Of a stretch of 31,679 nucleotides of DNA, positions 20,133-27,720 are shown piece after piece. The first letter of the stretch is position 1, and each line of letters starts with the position of its first letter. Source of the stretch: a virus; the IMG/VR virus record IMGVR_UViG_3300042691_036497, positions 1 through 31,679 of that record; one strand, written 5' to 3'. Under the pieces are notes generated by a model. That model searched no databases, was not told the origin of the DNA, and saw only the letters and a list, made by a program, of their open reading frames with translations. The position numbers were made by a program, and so were the translations under genes.

Positions 20133-22493
20133 ATGCGCTCCCTCCTTCTCACCCTCGCCCTCTGCCCGGCCCTCCTCGCCCAGTCCGCCGGGGACTTCCT
20201 CTTCCAAAAAAAGAGCAGCACCGGACCCCTCGCCGCCGATTGGGTCACCCCCGGCGCACCGCCCGCCCTCTTCGGCACCACCACCGGCGGGGATGCCGTC
20301 TCTTTCGTCCTCGGCGGTGGCCTGGCGCTCTCTGGTTCCACCCTCTCCGCCACCGGCGGAGCCTGGGGCAGCATCACCGGCACCCTCTCCAGCCAGACGG
20401 ACCTCCAAACCGCCCTCGACGCCAAGCTCTCCACCGCCACTGCGGCCTCCAGCTACCAGCCCCTGGACGCCGATCTGACCAGTATTGCAGCCCTTACCAC
20501 CACCACCTTCGGGCGCTCCCTCCTCACCCAGGCGGATGCCACCGCCGCCCGTAGCACCCTCGGCCTCGGCTCCCTGGCCACCCAGTCCGGCACCCTCACG
20601 GATTACCTCACCACGGCAAGCGCGGCCAGCACCTACGCCCCGCTCGCCAGCCCCACTTTTACCGGCAGCATCACCGCTAATGGCACGGGCGGAGCAATCA
20701 CCACGATCAACGCCACAGGCATCAGCGTTCTGCGTGCCGGCAGCACCGCAGGCAATGAGCTCGCCTTCCCGGCGCGCAATGGCTCGCTCCGCACTTACCA
20801 CCTGCCAGACATCAACAGTGCCAACGTAACTTTGCTCGATACCGCCACGGCCGCCAGCACCTACCTGACGCCAGCCGCCGCCGGAGCCGCTTATCAGCCG
20901 CTCTCTGCCACGCTCACCACCCTCAGCTCCGCCACGAATGCCGGCCTGGCCTTGATGGATGATGCCACCGCCACAGCACAGCGCACCACGCTGAAAGCCG
21001 CCGGCGAGGCCGATGTCTATGATGCGCGCATCATCGCGCAAGTGGCCTATCCGCTCGATGCCATCCCCGGTGCGCTCGCCGGCTGGGGATTGGTCCCGCT
21101 CAAAGCATCCGCCGTGGGAGGCAACGCTTTCGACATGCGCCGCACCACGGACAGCGCGACGAGCACCTTCACTTTCAACGCCGGCCGTTCCACTCCAAAA
21201 GCCAGCGTCGATTCATGGAAAGGAGCTGAGACCGCTTACAATGCCCGTCGTGGCGTCTTCACACAGATCTACGATCAAGTAGGCACCGCTCATCTCACGC
21301 AGGCCACCACCACTGCGCAGCCATCTTGGCTTGAGCTGCCAGATGGCACCATCGTCGCCGCGATGAATGGCGACAACCTCGCCCGCAATGCGTTCTTCAG
21401 CATCCCCGATGCGAGCTGGTCGAGTCGCAACCTCACCGTCTATCACGTCATCCGCTCGGCAGAGCGAACTTGGAGTGGCAGCAGCTCAGAGTTGGCGATT
21501 AACCATGCAGTGTTTGGCTGGAACAACTCCGCCGGAGGTTATACCGGAACGTCTGCCGCCCAAAGTGGCAATCGGCCAGTCGCTCGCATGTGGTATGGTG
21601 GCAGCTTCACCGACATCAATCCTCGCTTCGCGAATGTTGCGACACAAGTCATCGCTGTGCGTTACGGAGCCACCGCCACCACTTACACGCATCACGACGG
21701 CACTCGCAGCACGCTTCCTGTGCAGCCTTCGGGCACGCTTAGCAGTGGGGCCATTGGACGGTTAGGTGGTTTTTCCCTTCATTGCTTGCAAACACAGTGG
21801 ATTGCCACGCTCGTCTATCCTGAGCACGATGACGACCAACTCGCCGCCACTCTTGCTGCCCTGCGCCAACGATTCAGCATGGGCCGATGGACAGCCAACA
21901 TCGTTTACGACGGCGACAGCATCACAGCCGGGCACGATGAAAGCGAAGGCTTTTTTGATGTCCGATACAAGTCCTGGCCTCAAGAGTGCCACACCGGCCT
22001 TGCAGCCAGAAGGACAACGAAGGGCGTCAATCTTGCCATCAGCTCGCAAACTCTCGATACCCTCAACACTGCCGCACCTGACAAAGTGGATACCGCGCTC
22101 GATGCGTCCCATGCCTACAACACCATCATCCTCTTTGCCGGCACGAACGACATCAATGCCGGTGCCACCGCAGTCACAGCCATCAGCCGCCTCGATACCT
22201 ACGTCGCCGCCCGGCGCACGGCCGGCTGGAACCGCATCATCCTTTGCACCGCCATCCCTCGCGAGAATTTCGACAGCGCCAAAAATGCCGCGCTCTCCAC
22301 CTACAACGACTACATCCGCGCCAACACGCTCGCCGTGGATGCCGTGGTCGATCTCGCCGCATTGAGCTGGTCATTCAGCACCCACTACCAAGGCACCACA
22401 CCCAATCGCATCCATCCGAATGCCGCCGGTCGCACCCTCATCGCCAACGCCGTCCGCACCGCCATCGAAGCCGGTAGCTTCCTCCCGCAGTGA
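20133..22493 (+). CDS. Tail fibre with C-terminal SGNH/GDSL hydrolase domain
   Basis: 786 aa from the ATG at 20133. N-terminal leader MRSLLLTLALCPALLAQSAG looks like a signal peptide. Residues about 20-300 are Ala/Thr/Ser/Gly-rich fibre repeats (AASTYAPLASPTFTGSIT; AAYQPLSATLTTLSSATN). The middle (about 310-580) looks beta-rich, perhaps a receptor-binding or lectin-like domain. The end is an SGNH hydrolase: block I YDGDSITAG (about 592), block III FAGTNDI (about 670), block V IHPNAAGR (about 760). Such domains deacetylate or de-esterify surface glycans. Base composition from about 21.0 to 22.45 kb is less C-rich at third positions than neighbours, suggesting an exchanged host-range module. 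Its position between gp37-like and tube genes, not near the tail-tip genes, is unusual. Confidence 0.85.
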   Translation: MRSLLLTLALCPALLAQSAGDFLFQKKSSTGPLAADWVTPGAPPALFGTTTGGDAVSFVLGGGLALSGSTLSATGGAWGSITGTLSSQTDLQTALDAKLSTATAASSYQPLDADLTSIAALTTTTFGRSLLTQADATAARSTLGLGSLATQSGTLTDYLTTASAASTYAPLASPTFTGSITANGTGGAITTINATGISVLRAGSTAGNELAFPARNGSLRTYHLPDINSANVTLLDTATAASTYLTPAAAGAAYQPLSATLTTLSSATNAGLALMDDATATAQRTTLKAAGEADVYDARIIAQVAYPLDAIPGALAGWGLVPLKASAVGGNAFDMRRTTDSATSTFTFNAGRSTPKASVDSWKGAETAYNARRGVFTQIYDQVGTAHLTQATTTAQPSWLELPDGTIVAAMNGDNLARNAFFSIPDASWSSRNLTVYHVIRSAERTWSGSSSELAINHAVFGWNNSAGGYTGTSAAQSGNRPVARMWYGGSFTDINPRFANVATQVIAVRYGATATTYTHHDGTRSTLPVQPSGTLSSGAIGRLGGFSLHCLQTQWIATLVYPEHDDDQLAATLAALRQRFSMGRWTANIVYDGDSITAGHDESEGFFDVRYKSWPQECHTGLAARRTTKGVNLAISSQTLDTLNTAAPDKVDTALDASHAYNTIILFAGTNDINAGATAVTAISRLDTYVAARRTAGWNRIILCTAIPRENFDSAKNAALSTYNDYIRANTLAVDAVVDLAALSWSFSTHYQGTTPNRIHPNAAGRTLIANAVRTAIEAGSFLPQ

Positions 22494-22498
22494 TCCCC

Positions 22499-22533
22499 AA
22501 ATCAAAAATCCCAAATCATAAATCGTAAATCCC
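22499..22533. repeat. Heptamer array AAATCNN, 5 units
   Basis: AAATCAA, AAATCCC, AAATCAT, AAATCGT, AAATCCC, ending exactly at the ATG at 22534. It fills nearly the whole junction after the tail fibre stop. AT-rich, unlike any other array here. Confidence 0.92.
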
Positions 22534-22917
22534 ATGTCCTCCCCCATCAAAAACATCGGCGGTGCCTCCATCTCCTTCGGCACCTGTGAACTCGGCACCA
22601 CCTTCGGCCAGGTGGAGTCCGCCAGCCTGAAACGCGTGGTCGAAGAAATGGGCATCCCGGATTGCTTCGGCGGCTTCCAAGCCTACCTGCTCATGAACCC
22701 CGGCTATGAGTTCGAGCTCACCGCCATCTTCCCCAGCACCGCCGCCCTGCCCGTCGAGGGAGACCCCATCACCTTCCCCGGCGCAGGAGTCATCGGGAAC
22801 ATCATCACCTGGTCCCTCGCCTGGGAGCAGAAAGGCCAGCGCAAGCTCCAGATCTCAGCCAAGCACTGGGACAGCATCGGCTCCAATCCCGCCGTCACGA
22901 CGCTGAACCCGGCCTAA
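22534..22917 (+). CDS. Small tail tube-like protein
   Basis: 127 aa. Beta-rich composition with NIGGASISFGTCELGTTFG, TAIFPSTAALPVEGDPITF and a last strand set around ITWSLAWEQKGQRKLQISA. It is shaped like a small phage tail tube or tube-associated protein; the assignment rests mainly on position, directly before the frameshifted chaperone gene and the tape measure. A long hairpin follows the stop, consistent with higher expression than downstream genes. Confidence 0.55.
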   Translation: MSSPIKNIGGASISFGTCELGTTFGQVESASLKRVVEEMGIPDCFGGFQAYLLMNPGYEFELTAIFPSTAALPVEGDPITFPGAGVIGNIITWSLAWEQKGQRKLQISAKHWDSIGSNPAVTTLNPA

Positions 22918-22920
22918 AAT

Positions 22921-22993
22921 CCTCCTCCTACTCCTCCTCTTACTCCTCCTCCCGCGATCCGGGAGGAAGAGAAAGAGGAAGAGGAGGAGAAAG
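22921..22993 (+). terminator. Long near-perfect hairpin after the tube-like gene
   Basis: Left arm 22921-22954 (CTCCTCCTACTCCTCCTCTT and onward to CCTCCCG) pairs with right arm 22960-22993 (CGGGAGGAAGAGAAAGAGGA and onward) over 34 positions with about five mismatches and a CGATC loop. The innermost 8 bp are perfect. It could reduce read-through to the chaperone and tape measure genes. It appears to derive from a CTCCTCCT-type repeat array copied in inverted form. Confidence 0.65.
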
Positions 22994-23012
22994 ATTCCAA
23001 ACCACCGCCCCC

Positions 23013-23834
23013 ATGCAACCGACCCCTCCCAACCTCCCTCCCATCACCGAGCGGGAGATTAGCTTCCACGAGGCCCTCGCCGGCATCGACGCCCGCGAGA
23101 AAGCCCAGGTCTCCGGCGGCCCCCGCCACGCCCTCCGCGCCCTCGTCCACGCGGCGGAAACGTTCAACGTTGAACGTTCAACGTTGAACGTTCAAAGTTC
23201 AACGTTGAAGGGCCTCCCCCTTCGCTCGGACGACCTCCTCGTCACCCTCTGCCTCGGCCTCCATGCCGAGGCCTTCGGCACCGATCCCCGCGCCGAATGG
23301 GCACACGAAAGCACCGCCACCCGCATGCGGGCCATCGCCGCCCTGGCCTTCCTCTTCACCACCCCCGGCCGCGCCTACACCCTCCTCGATGCCGCCACCG
23401 ATCCCGCCGCCTCCGAGGAGCAGCGCCAGGCCGCCCGCCGCGCCTATCGAAATGAGGTCACCGCCTTCGCCGCCGACTTCGGCCCGGGCGAGATCGAAAC
23501 CCTCACCCGCCATCTCCTCAAGCTGGCGGGCTTCCACCCCCAGGCGGATGCTGAGGAGGCCGCCTCCCCCGCCGCGGGGGAGCCTCTCCCTCCTTCGCCC
23601 CCGGCGCGGAGCTGGTGGCGGGGCCTGGTCCAGCGTGTGGCTGGGTCTTGGCTTATGTCGAGACGCTGGCATCGGAATACCAGCTCCCCCTCGCCAGCAT
23701 CTTCCGCCTGCCCTTCGCCGCCGGTCTCGCCCTCCTCGAAGCCCGCGCCTGCCGCCTCCACCCCGGCCACGGCCTCAGCTACATCGACCGCGCCATCGTT
23801 TCCGCCCGCAACGCCACCCGCCGCCGCCTCCTGA
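23013..23834 (+). CDS. Tail assembly chaperone, frame-0 product
   Basis: 273 aa in the starting frame (MQPTPPNLPPITEREISFHE). The first 190 residues look like real protein: LLVTLCLGLHAEAFG, RMRAIAALAFLFTTPGRAYT, ETLTRHLLKLAGF. After about residue 190 this frame becomes Ser/Pro-rich and non-protein-like, while the -1 frame becomes protein-like. It lies between a tube-like gene and the tape measure, the usual place of the lambda G/GT or Mu gp41-type chaperones that use -1 frameshifting. A GTTSAAC heptamer array (23162-23210) is read in frame as FNVERSTLNVQSSTLKG. If no frameshift occurs in vivo, the long frame-0 tail is simply translated. Confidence 0.65.
   Translation: MQPTPPNLPPITEREISFHEALAGIDAREKAQVSGGPRHALRALVHAAETFNVERSTLNVQSSTLKGLPLRSDDLLVTLCLGLHAEAFGTDPRAEWAHESTATRMRAIAALAFLFTTPGRAYTLLDAATDPAASEEQRQAARRAYRNEVTAFAADFGPGEIETLTRHLLKLAGFHPQADAEEAASPAAGEPLPPSPPARSWWRGLVQRVAGSWLMSRRWHRNTSSPSPASSACPSPPVSPSSKPAPAASTPATASATSTAPSFPPATPPAAAS
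23162..23210. repeat. Heptamer array GTTSAAC, 7 units, in coding sequence
   Basis: GTTCAAC, GTTGAAC alternating, with GTTCAAA and GTTGAAG variants. Units are near-complementary to each other, so the array can fold on itself. It lies inside the chaperone gene and keeps the frame on both sides. Confidence 0.92.
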
Positions 23835-23890
23835 CCACCCACCGCCTCGTGACCGCAGAGCCTCAGCGCCGCAGAGGTCAGAGCCTCTGA
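23555..23890 (+). other. -1 frame extension of the tail chaperone
   Basis: The -1 frame is open from 23555 (after a TGA at 23552) to 23890. From about 23615 it reads WVLAYVETLASEYQLPLASI, FRLPFAAGLALLEARACRL, LSYIDRAIVSARNATRRR, clearly protein-like. The window for the shift is 23555 to about 23620; a run of five G at 23576-23580 (codons GCG GGG GAG) is the best slippage candidate, though not a classic X-XXY-YYZ heptamer. Product would be about 290 aa. An authentic frameshift mutation or sequencing error would look the same. It stops in the first unit region of the next heptamer array. Confidence 0.6.
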
Positions 23891-23937
23891 CCTCTGACTT
23901 CTGACCTCTGACTTCTGACTTCTGACCTCTGACCTCC
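23889..23937. repeat. Heptamer array GACYTCT, 7 units
   Basis: GACCTCT, GACTTCT, GACCTCT, GACTTCT, GACTTCT, GACCTCT, GACCTCC, ending exactly at the tape measure ATG (23938). TGA occurs once per 7 nt, so the array closes all three frames; it supplies the stop of the -1 chaperone frame at 23888-23890. Confidence 0.92.
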
Positions 23938-25518
23938 ATGGCCAACGACCTCCGCTACTCCCTCGGCCTCGACGGCTCCAAATTCGACGGAGCTGTCTCG
24001 AAGTCCCTGGCGGGCATCCAGGGCCTCGGCGGAGCCCTTGCCGCGCTTGGCGCCACGGGGGCCTTTCTCTCGCTTCTCAAGGAGGGATTCGAGTTCAATA
24101 AAATGATGGGGGATGCGGAGAGCGGCATCGCCAACGTCCTCGCCAAATACAAAGGCCTCAATGCGGAAGCGGCCAAAGGGGAAGCAGCCAAGGCCATGGA
24201 CCAAATCCGGGAGCTGGAACCTAAAGCTGCCGGCACGATGGAAGACCTTGTCCAGGGATTCACCGCCACACTGGCGGCCTCTCAAGCCGCGGGGCTCTCG
24301 GTGGAGCAAAACATCGACCTCGTCGGGAAATTCGCCAATGCGCTCGCCAACACAGGCACCCCGGCAGACCAACTCGCCCAGGAAATGCGGTCGATTATCA
24401 CCGCGAACATTGGCGCGGATTCCTCACTGGCCCGCACGCTCAATTTGACCAATGAGATGGTAACGACCGCCCGTGATGCCGGAGAGCTTTACCCCTTCCT
24501 TGTGGGCATCATCGGCCAGCTCGGCGAGGCGGGAGACACCGCCACCGTTGCCTTCACCAGCCTGCTAAGCGCCATCAAGGCCGCCGCTGGGGCTCTGGCC
24601 AAAGGCCTTTTCGATCAAGCCGTCGAAGGCTCCAAAAACCTGACCGAGGCCATCAAGGAAAACCAGTCCTCGTTTGAGGCCATGGGCCAGTCCCTCGCTA
24701 CGATCACCACCGGAGCTCTCACCCTGTTTGCAGGCGTCAAAAGTGTCATGGAAGGGCTTGGTGCCACCGCCGCTGTCATTGACGATGTTTTCCGCAATGG
24801 GACCTCCTGGAGTGATGCCTGGGCCAATGCCCAAAAGGTCCTCCAAGCCGAAATCGACAAGACCGCCGAAAAAGCAGGTAACGCCAACAAGCAACTTCCC
24901 GGACCCAATGGTCCCGAGGCGGCCCCCACCGGCAAAAGCGGCTCCGGCGGCGGGGGCAAGACCGCCCAGCAAATGCAGCAGGCACGCGAGCTGCTCCTCA
25001 TGGAGGTGGCCGCTGCCGATGCCGCCGCCCGAGGGCAGGACAAAAAAGCCGCCGCCCTCCGCCGTGAGCTGGACATCCGCCGGGACATGCAGCGCATCAT
25101 CGAGCAGACCGGAGCCTCCGAAGAGCAGGCCCGCAAGCTGGCCGAGCGCCTCAACCCCGAAGTCTCCACCCGCGCCGATGGCCGCCGGAAGATCAAGGGC
25201 GTCCAATCCTCCCAGTTCATGGGCAGCGCCGGGGGCGGTGGTCTCGACCAGTTCCACAAAATGCAGGAAAAGCGGGAGGTCACCACCGCCGAAATGGAAG
25301 CCACCCGCAAAGCCCGCGGCGGCGGCCGTGGCCTGCCCGTGGGCCAAAGCACCGGCTTTGTCCCTGCCTTCCCCGCCTTCCCCCAGCCCCAAAAACAAGC
25401 CGCCGCCGTCCTCTCCCAGCCCGCCACCGCCACCGCCAAAGACAGCGCCGCCGGCGGCAATGCCCTCACCTTCCTCAAATCCATCGACGAGTCCCTCAAG
25501 TCCCTCAAAGCCGCCTAG
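23938..25518 (+). CDS. Tail tape measure protein
   Basis: 526 aa. N-terminus LGLDGSKFDGAVSKSLAGIQ is typical of tape measures. A hydrophobic helix GLGGALAALGATGAFLSLLK (about 30-49) and a second around ITTGALTLFAGVKSVMEGLG (about 257-276) are visible; the rest is Ala/Glu/Lys-rich helix. A Gly-rich break (KSGSGGGGK) is near residue 337, followed by helical then Pro-rich C-terminal parts. By the usual 1.5 A per residue this would set a short tail of about 80 nm (estimate). The TAG stop is formed with the first octamer of the following array. Confidence 0.82.
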   Translation: MANDLRYSLGLDGSKFDGAVSKSLAGIQGLGGALAALGATGAFLSLLKEGFEFNKMMGDAESGIANVLAKYKGLNAEAAKGEAAKAMDQIRELEPKAAGTMEDLVQGFTATLAASQAAGLSVEQNIDLVGKFANALANTGTPADQLAQEMRSIITANIGADSSLARTLNLTNEMVTTARDAGELYPFLVGIIGQLGEAGDTATVAFTSLLSAIKAAAGALAKGLFDQAVEGSKNLTEAIKENQSSFEAMGQSLATITTGALTLFAGVKSVMEGLGATAAVIDDVFRNGTSWSDAWANAQKVLQAEIDKTAEKAGNANKQLPGPNGPEAAPTGKSGSGGGGKTAQQMQQARELLLMEVAAADAAARGQDKKAAALRRELDIRRDMQRIIEQTGASEEQARKLAERLNPEVSTRADGRRKIKGVQSSQFMGSAGGGGLDQFHKMQEKREVTTAEMEATRKARGGGRGLPVGQSTGFVPAFPAFPQPQKQAAAVLSQPATATAKDSAAGGNALTFLKSIDESLKSLKAA

Positions 25519-25604
25519 TCTCCCCGTCTCCCCGTCTCCCCGTCTCCTAGTCTCCCCGTCTCCTAGTCTCCCCGTCTCCCCGTCTCCCCGTCTCCAAGTC
25601 CCCC
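25518..25604. repeat. Octamer array GTCTCCNN, 10 units
   Basis: Ten contiguous 8-mers (endings CC, CC, CC, TA, CC, TA, CC, CC, CC, AA) then GTCCCCC, abutting the ATG at 25605. The longest array in the window. Two CCTAGTC units contain in-array TAG codons. Confidence 0.95.
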
Positions 25605-26243
25605 ATGCCCACTCCCACCACCATCCTCGGCACTTACCCCGACGCCACGCCGATCCGCATCGGCTGCCCCGTCGTGGACGAGCCCGCCATGGGCTGGGAC
25701 ACCCTCCGGGAAACGCTCTGGATGCCCTCCCGCACCGCCCTGGCCCGTGGGGCCGTGCGCAGCTACGACGGCGGCACCTTCTACGTTCAGGACCTGAAGG
25801 TCGTCGAATACCGCGCCGGATTCCCTGTCATGGAGGTCGTCTCCATGGGCTGGGCCAATGAGACCAAGGCCGCCAAGTGGGACGCCACCGCCAACGTGGC
25901 GGAAGATTTGAGCCTGCTCAACCCGGAATATGTCTTCCTCGGCTCCCAGATCACCGTCTGGCGCTGGTCCTTCCCCCGCGTGATCAAGCAATACATCTCG
26001 AACGCGGTGCCCAGCATCCCCGCCCACATCGGCGTCCCCAGCGTCCCGGATTACCTCTTCGGCCTTCCCGGCCAGCAATGGGCCATTGGTGCCCTCGGCA
26101 CCGGCTGGGTAGCCTCCGGCTGGGTGGGAGAAAGCCGCGTCCCCTCCCTCCTTCCCGGCACCGAGGTCTGCCTCGTCACCGATTCCTGGATCTATGACCC
26201 CGGCTACCTTGACCGCAACGAATCCACCACCGTCGAGCTCTAG
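25605..26243 (+). CDS. Tail-tip region protein, unknown
   Basis: 212 aa. Beta-rich, Trp-rich: ALARGAVRSYDGGTFYVQDL, NPEYVFLGSQITVWRWSFP, LFGLPGQQWAIGALGTGW. No family recognised. It lies directly after the tape measure, where distal tail or hub proteins are encoded. No signal peptide or membrane segment. Confidence 0.6.
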   Translation: MPTPTTILGTYPDATPIRIGCPVVDEPAMGWDTLRETLWMPSRTALARGAVRSYDGGTFYVQDLKVVEYRAGFPVMEVVSMGWANETKAAKWDATANVAEDLSLLNPEYVFLGSQITVWRWSFPRVIKQYISNAVPSIPAHIGVPSVPDYLFGLPGQQWAIGALGTGWVASGWVGESRVPSLLPGTEVCLVTDSWIYDPGYLDRNESTTVEL

Positions 26244-26249
26244 TTTTGT

Positions 26250-26268
26250 AGTCCCGGCTTCAGCCGGT
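26250..26268. repeat. REP-like hairpin, copy 2
   Basis: Identical 19 nt to the copy at 8895-8913 (AGTCCCGGCTTCAGCCGGT), here just after a stop codon and 12 nt before the next ATG. Confidence 0.75.
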
Positions 26269-26279
26269 CCCCCGCCCCC

Positions 26280-26846
26280 ATGAAACCCCCGGACATCCTC
26301 GGAGCCCCCGCCGATTCCGCCGCCCTCAAAAACCCGGACGGCTGGCTCGTGAAATACAAGGGCCTCAAAGCCTGGCTGGCGCGGATCATGTGGTTCATCC
26401 CCCTGCCAGGCTCCGGCATCTCCGTCGTCATGACGGCGGACGGCCCCCGCTGGAACGCCACCGGGGCCTCCTCCCTCGGCGTCTGGACGATTGATGCCGC
26501 CACCCGCCGCATGGTCCCCGGCACCATCGGCGGCATCGTGCCCACCTACGGCGGCGTGGCCCTCAATGCCACCACCCCGCCCACCTTCCCCGGCGGCACC
26601 TACTCCGTTTACGCCAAGCTCACCTTCACCACCAGCTTCGACGCTTACGGCTACCTCACCGCCTGGCCGCTCTCCAGCGTCGAGATCGTCACCTCCACCT
26701 TCTCCGAGACCGCCAGCGTGAAGCGCGTCCTCCTCACCACCGTGACCGCCGGCGTCCCCGGTGCCCCCGCCGTCAATGGCTCCCTCAATGTCTCACTCTG
26801 CGATGCCGGCGCGAACCTGACCACCCTCACCGTCACGTCCTTCTAG
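26280..26846 (+). CDS. Tail-region protein, unknown
   Basis: 188 aa. Beta-rich with many Thr/Val and Gly (GTYSVYAKLTFTTSFDAYGY, VNGSLNVSLCDAGANLTTLT). A helix KYKGLKAWLARIMWFIPLPG is near residues 25-44. Likely a structural tail component by position. No family recognised. Confidence 0.58.
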   Translation: MKPPDILGAPADSAALKNPDGWLVKYKGLKAWLARIMWFIPLPGSGISVVMTADGPRWNATGASSLGVWTIDAATRRMVPGTIGGIVPTYGGVALNATTPPTFPGGTYSVYAKLTFTTSFDAYGYLTAWPLSSVEIVTSTFSETASVKRVLLTTVTAGVPGAPAVNGSLNVSLCDAGANLTTLTVTSF

Positions 26847-26905
26847 CCGCCTCGTCACTCTGGGTCCGTCATTCTGGTTTCCTCATTCTGGTTTCGTCAT
26901 TCCTC

Positions 26906-27715
26906 ATGGGCACCCGCCGCGTCACCTCCTACGCCGTCCCTGGCGGCCCACCCCAGCGGGCGGCCTACTGCTACGCCCCCGCCTGCTGCACGGGAGCCCA
27001 GGCCCGCCCACGCCTCCGCTACCGCGTCACCACCACCAGCGGAGCCGCCCAAAACTGCGGCCTCAACATCCAGAGCCTTGATCCCTCCGCCGCCCCCGGC
27101 CGATTCATGGAGATCGAAGGCACCTGGACCCGCACCTGGAAGACCTTTCCCGCCCCCGGCTCCACCGTGGGCTCATGCGCCATGACCTTCACCCGCACCC
27201 GCAGCGGGGACCGCACCAAGCGCCTCTCCGAGCTCTGCGGCGGCAGCAATGATGAAACCTCCGATTGCGAAGAGCCCGGAGCCTGCTCCGGTCCCGGCTG
27301 CTACTACGAGGACACCCCCGTCGTTTACACTGGCAACGACCCCGTCACCGAGTCCGAAGTCCAGGCCGCTGCCGAGAGTTTCGCCACCGATGTCGTCGGC
27401 TCCTGGAGCGCCTGGGCTTTCCAGTGGGGAAACGCCATCAATTCCGCCGGTTCACACCTCGTCTCCTACACCAGCGGCCTTGTCTCCGCCTCCTTCACCC
27501 GCAGGACCATAGAAATCGAAGTGCGTGGCTTTGCCCGTCCGCATACCCTCACCTGGCTGGATACCATCACCACCACCGCCACCGGGGCCACCACCACCGA
27601 GGAGCGCACCCTGCAGATCACCGGCCCCGGCGTTTACCAGATCGTCATGGACCCCGCCCCCGGCACCTCCCGCTCCATGGGCACCATCCAGGTCACCGTC
27701 CCCGCGAACGACTAG
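26906..27715 (+). CDS. Cys-rich tail-region protein
   Basis: 269 aa with nine Cys, all in the first half: YCYAPACC, NCG, SCA, LCGG, DCEE, ACSGPGC. The second half is beta-rich with Thr runs (WLDTITTTATGATTTEERTL). It looks like an extracellular or virion protein held by disulfides. The next gene, 5 nt downstream, encodes a thiol-oxidase-like protein, which suggests partnership. Preceded by a 14-nt-period CATTCTGGTTT repeat. Confidence 0.62.
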   Translation: MGTRRVTSYAVPGGPPQRAAYCYAPACCTGAQARPRLRYRVTTTSGAAQNCGLNIQSLDPSAAPGRFMEIEGTWTRTWKTFPAPGSTVGSCAMTFTRTRSGDRTKRLSELCGGSNDETSDCEEPGACSGPGCYYEDTPVVYTGNDPVTESEVQAAAESFATDVVGSWSAWAFQWGNAINSAGSHLVSYTSGLVSASFTRRTIEIEVRGFARPHTLTWLDTITTTATGATTTEERTLQITGPGVYQIVMDPAPGTSRSMGTIQVTVPAND

Positions 27716-27720
27716 CCGCC

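Noticed and set aside
20133-22493. Diversity-generating retroelement target in the fibre gene
   Set aside because: No reverse transcriptase gene or template repeat is seen in the window.
25518-25604. Array that might be taken for a CRISPR
   Set aside because: Units are 8 nt and contiguous, with no spacers of 25-40 nt and no cas genes.
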